Shown here piece after piece: positions 1-5,387 of a DNA stretch of 5,849 nucleotides. The notes under the pieces were generated by a model. That model had not been told where the DNA came from. It searched no databases and was given only the letters and a program-made list of their open reading frames with translations. Made by a program: the position numbers and the translations under genes. The DNA comes from Bacillota bacterium. GTDB lineage: Bacteria; Bacillota; Clostridia; Acetivibrionales; DSM-2933. Positions within the stretch are counted from its first letter, which is position 1; the number at the start of each line of letters is the position of its first letter. The stretch is from contig JAEYYB010000097.1 in assembly GCA_023430975.1 (NCBI GenBank), forward strand, positions 1 through 5,849. Reading direction: 5' to 3'.

Positions 1-271
1 TAAAGACTCTTTTGGCTGTGTGTCGTTGTTTCCGTGGTGCTTGTTTGTCTTCTTCAAGCCATTTGTCTATAGTTGGCTTATAGGGCTCGAGTTTGGAACA
101 AAATTGCTGTTCTGATGCTGGCTTTGGTTCTGGCTTGTTGAAGTTTGTCATATCAACATACTTCTGTACTGTTCTCCGGTCCAATTGCAGTGAATTTGCA
201 ATTTGGGAAATGTTTTCTCCTTTCGTATAGAATCGGAATCTGATATCATGTATCTTGTCCATTGTAAGCAT
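1..271 (-). CDS. istA: IS21-family transposase IstA, N-terminal 90 residues (runs off window)
   Basis: The minus strand is open from ATG at 271-269 to the window edge with no stop, giving 90 codons. The protein begins MLTMDKIHDIRFRF. Residues about 19-40 form a helix-turn-helix (GENISQIANSLQLDRRTVQ followed by KYVD), typical of the first DNA-binding domain of IstA. It continues with FNKPEPKPA, KLEPYKPTIDKWLEED and APRKQRHTAKRVF, which I recognise as conserved IS21 IstA sequence. IstA is the DDE transposase that binds the element ends and works with the AAA+ ATPase IstB; the catalytic domain is outside the window. The start is supported by AAGGAGG at 280-286 with an 8-nt gap. A second ATG at 262-260 lies farther from this site and is less likely. 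Nothing visible shows whether the full gene is intact. Confidence 0.92.
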   Translation of the reverse strand, partial: MLTMDKIHDIRFRFYTKGENISQIANSLQLDRRTVQKYVDMTNFNKPEPKPASEQQFCSKLEPYKPTIDKWLEEDKQAPRKQRHTAKRVF

Positions 272-339
272 TATCCTTTCCTCCTTGCATTCTTTTGTCA
301 GATACAAGGATATTGGTTATGATTTATGCCTGCAATGGA

Positions 340-403
340 TTTTTGCAATATTGTACATTTTGCATTTGCAACTTTGTGTATTTTTGTTTTGCAACTTTGT
401 ACA
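340..403. repeat. Three 18-bp direct repeats at 23-bp spacing in the IS21 end
   Basis: Three related 18-mers lie at 340-357 (TTTTTGCAATATTGTACA), 363-380 (CATTTGCAACTTTGTGTA) and 386-403 (GTTTTGCAACTTTGTACA). The starts are exactly 23 bp apart, so the copies fall on nearly the same face of the helix. The shared core is TTGCAAnnTTGTnnA. IS21-family ends are known to carry multiple internal repeats that bind IstA, so these are most likely transposase-binding sites. Confidence 0.8.
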
Positions 404-416
404 TTTCTATTTTACA

Positions 417-446
417 CTAAATATTTCATCTGTAGTATCCTCCTTT
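417..446 (-). pseudogene. 5' stub of an unknown gene interrupted by the IS21 element
   Basis: On the minus strand, AAAGGAGGA at 446-438 is followed after 8 nt by ATG at 429-427 and the codons AAA TAT TTA plus one G. The inferred IS terminus then begins at 416. Reading on into the IS gives GTG TAA, so the native frame ends almost at once. The quality of the ribosome binding site and its spacing make a real gene start likely (protein begins MKYL). The remaining coding sequence should lie beyond the other end of the IS, outside the window, so its product is unknown. Confidence 0.6.
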
Positions 447-635
447 TAATATTTATAATTCTCTTTATATTTTACATAATTTTTCTGATATTTCATACTT
501 ATTACTTTTCAGGAATTCCACAAAATAATCCTTACTCACAACTCAAGGTGTTTTCAACTGATTACGTGATGCCCCTTTGGATAATAGTAAACTTTTAAAT
601 GAATTAAAGTTTTGAATGATCGTAGCGGGTAAAAA
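430..635. other. AT-rich stretch upstream of the interrupted gene; no gene seen
   Basis: About 200 bp hold the presumed leader and promoter region of the minus-strand gene interrupted at 417-429. I see no convincing coding frame, no recognisable riboswitch and no well-matched sigma-A promoter on the minus strand. The plus-strand frames here cross the IS boundary, are rich in Phe/Ile/Leu from AT-rich sequence, and have no ribosome binding site. Confidence 0.5.
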
Positions 636-665
636 TTGACATAATATTCTCCTAAATGATAAAAT
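636..665 (+). promoter_or_regulatory. Candidate sigma-A promoter with extended -10
   Basis: A perfect -35 TTGACA lies at 636-641. An 18-bp spacer separates it from TAAAAT at 660-665 (5 of 6 to TATAAT), and TG at 657-658 gives an extended -10 (TGATAAAAT). Transcription would begin near 671-674, immediately before the long inverted repeat at 675-775, and read toward the gene at 877. This is the best housekeeping promoter in the window. Confidence 0.65.
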
Positions 666-674
666 TAATTACAC

Positions 675-775
675 ACATTAAAAGTGATAAATCTATTACA
701 TTTGTCTTAAGCAAATCCCGTTGAACCGTTCGTTATTTGCTACGCCAAATGTAAGATTATTAACACTTTTAATAT
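675..775 (+). other. Long imperfect inverted repeat; structured RNA leader or small palindromic element
   Basis: Nested complementary segments form one long hairpin. ATTAAAAGTG (677-686) pairs with CACTTTTAAT (764-773), AATC (690-693) with GATT (755-758), TTACATTTG (696-704) with CAAATGTAA (746-754), and AGCAAAT (710-716) with ATTTGCT (735-741). This leaves an 18-nt loop (717-734) that itself contains GAACCGTTC. About 30 base pairs are separated by small bulges. It starts where the promoter at 636-665 would begin transcription, so it could be a structured 5' leader or a small RNA. Alternatively it is a miniature inverted-repeat element. I do not recognise a known riboswitch class, and there is no uridine run that would make it a simple terminator. 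Confidence 0.6.
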
Positions 776-871
776 ACTGTTTATTTTGTAGGATTACAGG
801 ATGTTGAAGAGTTTGAGTTCAGGGATTAAATAAATAAGAAGCTGGAAGAAATACAAAAAAAGAGTGAGTAA
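773..871 (+). pseudogene. Probable decayed gene tail with an in-frame stop
   Basis: One plus-strand frame reads YTVYFVGLQDVEEFEFRD, then TAA at 827-829, then INKKLEEIQKKSE and TAA TAG at 869-874. The charged, amphipathic character on both sides of the internal stop looks like coding sequence. TAA differs by one base from TTA (Leu), which would give RDLINKKLEEIQKK. The frame ends 5 nt before the ATG at 877, the spacing expected for the preceding gene of an operon. No start codon or upstream part is visible. The family is not recognised, and chance is possible for so short a stretch. Confidence 0.35.
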
Positions 872-876
872 TAGTT

Positions 877-1185
877 ATGATAATTAATTTTATTCAAACA
901 AGATCAAGTTTTGGAGCGGATTATGTGCTTTCAAACAGTGGTGGCAAGGTGATTTATACGGCCAGTATCCAGCTTGCAATTGGAAATCTGGATATGAGAT
1001 TAATGAAAAATGATGAGCCTGTTTTAATGTCAAATAGCGGTATAAGTCAATTAATAAATAACTTTGGAAAGAGTCTATCTGAAAAAGAATATGGTATTAT
1101 AAATATCAAGAAGCCCGATGGAGAGATATGCGGAAAGATATGCTCAAAAAGGGTAAGAAAGTTTTTTGCAGGTTACAAATATTAA
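877..1185 (+). CDS. Hypothetical protein, 102 aa (weak resemblance to LURP-one/Tubby-like folds)
   Basis: This is an unrecognised small protein with no signal peptide and no membrane segment, so probably cytoplasmic. It alternates short beta-like stretches with turns: ADYVLSNSGGKVIYTAS, then LDMRLMKNDEPVLMS, then YGIINIKKPDGEICGKI, and ends in a basic RVRKFFAGYKY. The repeated pattern of a beta strand, a Gly/Asn-Asp turn and another strand recalls LURP-one-related/Tubby-C-like proteins. Those are usually longer (roughly 150-200 aa), so the resemblance is only suggestive. The start has a weak site (AGAGTGAG at 861-868, 8 nt before ATG). The TAA at 1183-1185 is followed in the same frame by 21 sense codons and then three stops, so the protein may be truncated. 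It would be transcribed from the promoter at 636-665 and end at the hairpin at 1281-1313. Confidence 0.6.
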   Translation: MIINFIQTRSSFGADYVLSNSGGKVIYTASIQLAIGNLDMRLMKNDEPVLMSNSGISQLINNFGKSLSEKEYGIINIKKPDGEICGKICSKRVRKFFAGYKY

Positions 1186-1280
1186 TATGTTTATACTATG
1201 AATAAAGAACTAAAAAGCAAGTATAATCCCAGGTTTAAGGAATTGTGCTGATAATAAAATTGGTTTTTACGATGTACATA

Positions 1281-1313
1281 AAAAGGAGCTGTCCCTTGTA
1301 GACAGCTCCTTTT
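1281..1313. terminator. Strong bidirectional intrinsic terminator
   Basis: A perfect 13-bp stem, AAAAGGAGCTGTC (1281-1293) paired with GACAGCTCCTTTT (1301-1313), encloses a 7-nt loop. On the minus strand the stem runs into TTTTTA, ending transcription of the SLH gene 23 nt after its stop codon. On the plus strand it ends in four Ts and could also stop transcription from the gene at 877-1185. It separates the two convergent units. Confidence 0.9.
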
Positions 1314-1335
1314 AACGTACTCAAACTGCTGATGC

Positions 1336-2571
1336 CTAAAATGTGATAGATCCGTTTTTAACTTCGATATCTGGTATTTTGTCACCATTTACTTTATATA
1401 GCTCAGGCTTGTCGGTTTCTACTCCGGAAATCTTTATGTCGGTTGTGCCTGATGCACCGGACAGCACTTTGAATTTAACTATAAACAGAGAGCCGTCTGT
1501 AAAAGTAATATCAGAATTGTCGTTTGAAGATATTATTATTTGTCCGCTTGCAGCGTTACTTAAATCTATATTACCGTTAGCTACAATGAATTGGCTGTCC
1601 TTGGCAGTACCCTCAAAAACATTTATAACACCCAATTTTGATGGATCAAATGTTATCTTCACATTAAATTTTCCTAAGTTGTTAAGGTTTACATAATTAA
1701 TTGCATATAGTATTTCAGATCTATTCTGATTGTTTATATCAAAAGCGTAAATTTTGGTGATTTCATGCTCAGGTTCACCTCTTAGTTCAGGAGGAAGAGT
1801 CGGGTCAGGTTCTGTTCCAGGTACTATATTTGTGGGTATTGAAATTACCTTTGAAGTAGGTGTTGGCGTTGACGTTGACACCGGTGTTTCTGATGACGAT
1901 GATGATGGAGTACTATCACCGTTTAAATGCTTTAGGTATTTGAAAATCATGGTAGCAACCTCTGCTCTGGTTGCTTTACCGTCAGGTTTAAATGAGCCGT
2001 CAGGATAGCCTCCAATAATGCCATTCTGCTTTGCCATTATTACACTTTTATAGTACCATTTACTGCTTTTAATGTCCTTAAATGAATCGGTCTCTGCGGT
2101 TTCGTTAAGTTCGAATTTTCCTATTCTCGCAATTAATGATGCAATTTCCGCCCTTGATATTTGATTGTTGGGCTTAAATGTGCCATCGGGATATCCCCCA
2201 GTAATACCATTGCTGGCAGCTTTATCGATACTTTCTTTAAACCATGCCTTGTCCTTTACATCTGAAAAACTTACAAGTCCTGCAGAATTTATTTCATAAT
2301 CTCCTGTCCTCATCAAAATAGCCAGAAATTCAGCCCTGGTTATATTTCTATTTGGTTGAACCAGCAATTCACCATTTACATTAACGCCTTTTATGTATTC
2401 TTTATCGATTAAATCATTTAAATATTCTTCCCCCCAATGCCCTTTTATATCCTTATAATCGGAAACACCAGCATAAACAGTATTATAAGAAATGGTAACA
2501 AATATTAGGTAAACTATTATTAATGCCATATTAAGTATGCTTGTACTCTGCTTTTTTCTCATTCTGATCAT
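1336..2571 (-). CDS. Secreted S-layer homology protein with three SLH repeats and a C-terminal cohesin-like domain
   Basis: A surface-anchored protein of about 411 aa. Numbering from the upstream ATG at 2577, a signal peptide (MRKK, a hydrophobic core at 17-31, likely cleavage after TVYA-36) is followed by three SLH repeats at about 40-95, 103-155 and 166-217. Each has the signature ITRAE, ISRAE or ATRAE; the last two also carry GGYPDG(T/S)FKP. SLH domains bind pyruvylated secondary cell-wall polymer. A Ser/Thr/Pro linker (about 220-270) leads to a beta-rich domain (about 272-413) containing NVKITFDPSKLGVINVFEG and FIVKFKV, which resembles cohesin-type domains. Cohesins bind dockerins, but this one is divergent and its ligand is unknown. 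I prefer ATG 2571 over 2577 because AGGAGG at 2579-2584 leaves only 1 nt before 2577 but 7 nt before 2571. It lies 53 nt after the VWA gene, probably in one operon, and ends at the terminator at 1281-1313. Confidence 0.93.
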   Translation of the reverse strand: MIRMRKKQSTSILNMALIIVYLIFVTISYNTVYAGVSDYKDIKGHWGEEYLNDLIDKEYIKGVNVNGELLVQPNRNITRAEFLAILMRTGDYEINSAGLVSFSDVKDKAWFKESIDKAASNGITGGYPDGTFKPNNQISRAEIASLIARIGKFELNETAETDSFKDIKSSKWYYKSVIMAKQNGIIGGYPDGSFKPDGKATRAEVATMIFKYLKHLNGDSTPSSSSSETPVSTSTPTPTSKVISIPTNIVPGTEPDPTLPPELRGEPEHEITKIYAFDINNQNRSEILYAINYVNLNNLGKFNVKITFDPSKLGVINVFEGTAKDSQFIVANGNIDLSNAASGQIIISSNDNSDITFTDGSLFIVKFKVLSGASGTTDIKISGVETDKPELYKVNGDKIPDIEVKNGSITF

Positions 2572-2578
2572 TTGCATT

Positions 2579-2584
2579 CCTCCT
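2579..2584 (-). promoter_or_regulatory. AGGAGG ribosome binding site that decides the SLH gene start
   Basis: A perfect AGGAGG sits 1 nt from the ATG at 2577, too close for normal initiation, and 7 nt from the in-frame ATG at 2571, which is optimal. It therefore supports a protein two residues shorter than the longest frame. Confidence 0.75.
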
Positions 2585-2585
2585 G

Positions 2586-2606
2586 GAATATTTCTTTAAA
2601 ATATTC
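2586..2606 (-). other. Intercistronic AT-rich hairpin
   Basis: GAATATTT (2586-2593) and AAATATTC (2599-2606) form an 8-bp stem with a 5-nt loop in the gap between the VWA and SLH genes. In the minus-strand transcript it ends 1 nt before the SLH ribosome binding site (2584-2579). It is not followed by a uridine run, so it is not a classical terminator. It could influence mRNA stability or access to the ribosome binding site. Confidence 0.4.
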
Positions 2607-2624
2607 TTTATTTATATCAATGCT

Positions 2625-5264
2625 TTAATTTATGTCGATAGAATCGTTAATTACAGCTTCAAATGTCACGGTACCTTTTGAAACATGTCCTTCAATACCT
2701 GGAACACCGATGTTTTTATAAATTACATTGGCTGTTATTATAACTTTACCGTCATCCAATTTTTTAGAATTAAGAACAGTAGGTTTTTTACCTATTATTA
2801 AAAGCTTGTTATGATCAGAACCGAAAGCTATTTTTACGGAGGCAGCACTATCAGCAGTTGCAATAGGCTGACCTGATGCATCTGATTCAAATTCTATATT
2901 TTTCAGTATCGATTGAATATTTTTTTCTTCTGTAATTGTTGAATTATCTTGATCTTCTATTTTTTCAATTCTCCAACGCTGAGATTGATCACCGTAGTAA
3001 TTCTTGAGAGTTATTTTTGACCCTGATTTTTGAATGCACATAGATGATATTTTGGAAGTTATTTTATAATTTCCGTCTTCCATTAAATCAATTTTCCACA
3101 ACTGCAAATCTTTATTAGCACTGTTATATTTGGTTTTACACCATAAAGCATTTTTTCCGTTTTGGTCTGTTGTAAGATTTGCGGAGAGGTCACCATCGTT
3201 AAAAATTCTATAATATACTTTGTCATCATCAGCTTTTTCAGGTTTTATAATCCAGATTCCATCGGAAAAACTGGGATTGCTGCCATCACCTATGGTTACA
3301 TCTGTTGTGTTTTTAGTTGGAATGGCCAATGCTCCTTTATCAAAGCCAATATAGTATTTATCTTCACCTGCGGGATAAATTTTATAGGTGTTTCCATCTA
3401 ATGAATCATCTGTAGCAATTTCACTGAAATATTTTTGGTTATAATGGTAGGTATTCATAATTTTTGTCACATCTTTATAAAATATATTTTTATTATCAAC
3501 AGATAATGTATCTGGCAGTAGGGAAGATATGGATACTTCTTGTGTTTTACCTACTTTCATGTCAATATTTTTTATTTGAGGCATAATGGATATAACACTT
3601 CCTGAGCCTTTGACTTTGTCTTTGGCTCCATATCCATAACCTGATGATTCAGTAGTCATTTTTCCGATACCATGAGTTTTATTTTTTAAAATTACTTTTG
3701 CAGAAGTATCATTTGGCGTTCCATCCTCAATACCAAAGGTATCTGTATCATCTATACTCCAGTTTTCCAAATGTCTGTCAGGGGTGTCAAGACCGTTTGC
3801 AGGATTAACAACTGCATTCACATTTGCAGGATCTTTTTGATCACCAAAAACAATAAGCGGAGGTAGTATGATTGAGTTAACAGTTTGTTTGACAATAATG
3901 GTCTTTATTTGATCAGAGGTTAACGCGGTGTACTTTTCACCGGTTACCGGATTATGGAAAAGGAAAGTCCCAGATATACGATCAACATCAATTTGACCTG
4001 CTTTTATAACTCTAAACCGAATTGTAAATTTAACTTCACTAGGATCCAATGAATATTTATTTATGGTTCCATCCTTTAGTTTTAATGTCAATTTTAAAGG
4101 TAATAATAATTTATTAGGATCTACTTTTATGTCGTTATTATTCTTTAAGTCCAAATACTCTTGGGGTATAGCAGCTAAACTATTTGTATCCAATTCAAGA
4201 CTTTCTTCAGGAAATTTTTGAGTTAATTGTGCCAAAGTAAAGTCGAATGGATCCATGAGAGATTTTTGTATATCGTCAAACACATCTTTAAGCTCAGCTC
4301 CATTAGATGGGCGATAAAAGTAATCATCTACTCCGTCGCTATTTACATCACCGACAGTAGAAGCGTTTCCTGCTTTAGCTACTTCATTCATGGTTTCTGC
4401 CTGAGCTTTTTCAATGCCAAAACCAATCAAAAAGTTTGTAAAGCTCATTGACTGTGAGTTAGAATAAATATATTTCATAACTTGACAGGCATAATCTTTG
4501 TAAGGGTTAACATTAAGACCATCAGCCTTAGCAGGGTAATATTTTGGATTTGTTGAAGTAGCTGTGACTTCATTTTTGCCAAAGTATGGGTTGTCGCTAG
4601 AGTCAACAGTACGCATAGTTGGTGCACCATCTGTCAAAGTAATAATGTATTTTTTAGCTTTAGTATTGCCAGAATTAAGAAGTTTATAGTATGCTGCCCT
4701 CAATCCATCTCCTAAATTTGTTCCGGATCGAAGAGTTGCATCGCTATTTTTGTTATTTTCATCCTTAATCTTTTCATTCCACTTGTCAACTTTAGATATA
4801 AATTCATTTTTTATTTTATCTGGCGTAGCATCCGTTAATTCGGTTATTGTTTCTGCAAAAGGTCCAAATCCAATTAAACATATCTTTGTATTGGGGATGT
4901 TCCAATTTTTCAGAATTTCGGAAAATACCCTTTTCAAAGCTGCCAATCTCGTTTCTCCGTTAGTTCCTGAAGTTTTTGCTGTCATACTTGAAGTCAAGTC
5001 AATAACAAAAGCTATTTCTTTTGGTATGTCTAAAGTTACTTCGTCACTTTTAATTGTATACTCGACATTTATCATCTCTCCGAGATAATAATTGCTTGAA
5101 GCTGTACCGTCTTCTTTTGTTATCTTCTTGGTGATTTTCAAGAAATCATTTAAAGTTTTACCGGATTCTTCACCAAAGCTTATTACACATGCTTGTCCAA
5201 TAACAAAAGTCATTATAAGTAGAAAAATTAATATTTTCAACGTTAAATATTTTTTTCCCCCCAT
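2625..5264 (-). CDS. Secreted VWA-domain protein with a ricin-type beta-trefoil
   Basis: An 879-aa exported protein, likely adhesive or carbohydrate-binding. A signal peptide (MGGKKYLTLK, then a hydrophobic core to about residue 29) precedes a VWA domain (about 84-335). The metal-ion-dependent adhesion site is visible as DLTSSM (D89, T91, S93), SGTNLGDGL (T182) and LTDGAPT (D212). This is the usual DxSxS site with Thr for the first Ser, so metal binding is plausible. Within the VWA is a calcium-loop-like DVNSDGVDD (306-314). A beta-rich region follows (about 340-600). A ricin-type beta-trefoil (about 620-770) has W671 (DGIWIIKP), QLW (721-723) and QRW (762-764) in the QxW positions. The last ~100 residues look Ig-like. 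There is no LPXTG, SLH repeat or C-terminal membrane helix, so retention at the surface would need a partner. The start is well supported by AGGAGG at 5275-5280, 10 nt upstream. It is the first gene of the probable operon with the SLH gene. Confidence 0.92.
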   Translation of the reverse strand: MGGKKYLTLKILIFLLIMTFVIGQACVISFGEESGKTLNDFLKITKKITKEDGTASSNYYLGEMINVEYTIKSDEVTLDIPKEIAFVIDLTSSMTAKTSGTNGETRLAALKRVFSEILKNWNIPNTKICLIGFGPFAETITELTDATPDKIKNEFISKVDKWNEKIKDENNKNSDATLRSGTNLGDGLRAAYYKLLNSGNTKAKKYIITLTDGAPTMRTVDSSDNPYFGKNEVTATSTNPKYYPAKADGLNVNPYKDYACQVMKYIYSNSQSMSFTNFLIGFGIEKAQAETMNEVAKAGNASTVGDVNSDGVDDYFYRPSNGAELKDVFDDIQKSLMDPFDFTLAQLTQKFPEESLELDTNSLAAIPQEYLDLKNNNDIKVDPNKLLLPLKLTLKLKDGTINKYSLDPSEVKFTIRFRVIKAGQIDVDRISGTFLFHNPVTGEKYTALTSDQIKTIIVKQTVNSIILPPLIVFGDQKDPANVNAVVNPANGLDTPDRHLENWSIDDTDTFGIEDGTPNDTSAKVILKNKTHGIGKMTTESSGYGYGAKDKVKGSGSVISIMPQIKNIDMKVGKTQEVSISSLLPDTLSVDNKNIFYKDVTKIMNTYHYNQKYFSEIATDDSLDGNTYKIYPAGEDKYYIGFDKGALAIPTKNTTDVTIGDGSNPSFSDGIWIIKPEKADDDKVYYRIFNDGDLSANLTTDQNGKNALWCKTKYNSANKDLQLWKIDLMEDGNYKITSKISSMCIQKSGSKITLKNYYGDQSQRWRIEKIEDQDNSTITEEKNIQSILKNIEFESDASGQPIATADSAASVKIAFGSDHNKLLIIGKKPTVLNSKKLDDGKVIITANVIYKNIGVPGIEGHVSKGTVTFEAVINDSIDIN

Positions 5265-5357
5265 AAAAATTCAACCTCCTCTAAGTATAAAATTATATGT
5301 CTTATCTAATTACATATATACACTATATATATAAAATTTGGTACGCAGTAGAAAAAA

Positions 5358-5387
5358 ATAATATATTGCAAATTTATGTATTTGCAA
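5358..5387 (-). promoter_or_regulatory. Candidate promoter of the VWA-SLH operon
   Basis: On the minus strand, TTGCAA (5387-5382, 4 of 6 to TTGACA) is separated by 18 bp from TATTAT (5363-5358, 5 of 6 to TATAAT). This would give a leader of about 85-90 nt before the ATG at 5264. The -35 is weak, which fits a regulated promoter. An alternative -10 (TATAAT at 5297-5292) lacks a -35 and would leave almost no leader. Confidence 0.4.
5366..5387. promoter_or_regulatory. 22-bp inverted repeat, likely operator
   Basis: TTGCAAAT (5366-5373) and ATTTGCAA (5380-5387) are perfect 8-bp arms around a 6-bp spacer. The repeat covers the candidate -35 and most of the spacer of the operon promoter, the typical location of a dimeric repressor site. 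With 14 bp between arm centres it could also bind an activator. No regulator gene is present in the window. Confidence 0.5.

Larger units (their letters stand above)
1..416 (-). mobile_element. IS21-family insertion sequence, one end (partial)
   Basis: This is the istA-proximal end of an IS21-family element; the rest, including istB and the other terminus, lies left of the window. Three things support the call: an IstA-like N-terminus on the minus strand, a ~145-bp untranslated end carrying three related 18-bp repeats, and a terminus reading TGTAAAATAG outward-in on the minus strand. IS21 elements characteristically begin with TG and end with CA. The boundary at 416 is inferred from that TGTAAA start and from the reading frame it interrupts just outside (ATG at 429-427). 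The target duplication (usually 4-8 bp in this family, which would start at 417) cannot be confirmed without the other end. Confidence 0.85.

Noticed and set aside
340..403. Three short regularly spaced repeats resembling a mini CRISPR array
   Set aside because: The spacers would be 5 bp, the repeats are imperfect, and they lie in the untranslated end of an IS21 element, where transposase-binding repeats are expected.
255..598. Plus-strand frames of 64 and 90 codons rich in Phe, Ile and Leu
   Set aside because: They cross the IS terminus, overlap istA's leader on the other strand, lack ribosome binding sites, and their hydrophobic content reflects AT-rich sequence.
1191..1388. 65-codon minus-strand frame across the terminator
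   Set aside because: It overlaps the end of the SLH gene in another frame and reads through the strong terminator hairpin, so it is a chance frame.
1754..2008. 84-codon plus-strand frame rich in Gly, Val, Asp and Ser
   Set aside because: It is the complement of the Ser/Thr/Pro linker and third SLH repeat of the minus-strand gene; its composition is a by-product of that low-complexity linker.
4310..4360. Dockerin domain in the VWA protein
   Set aside because: Only one calcium-loop-like segment is present, without the second repeat or the helix pattern of dockerins, and it sits inside the VWA domain.
5190..5264. Lipoprotein signal in the VWA protein (Cys in VIGQACVIS)
   Set aside because: The residues before Cys (G-Q-A) do not fit a normal lipobox, which needs Leu or similar at -3; an ordinary signal peptide is more likely.
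5288..5335. Alternating TA-rich stretch as a replication origin or recombination site
   Set aside because: There are no DnaA boxes, iterons or associated genes; it looks like an ordinary AT-rich leader.
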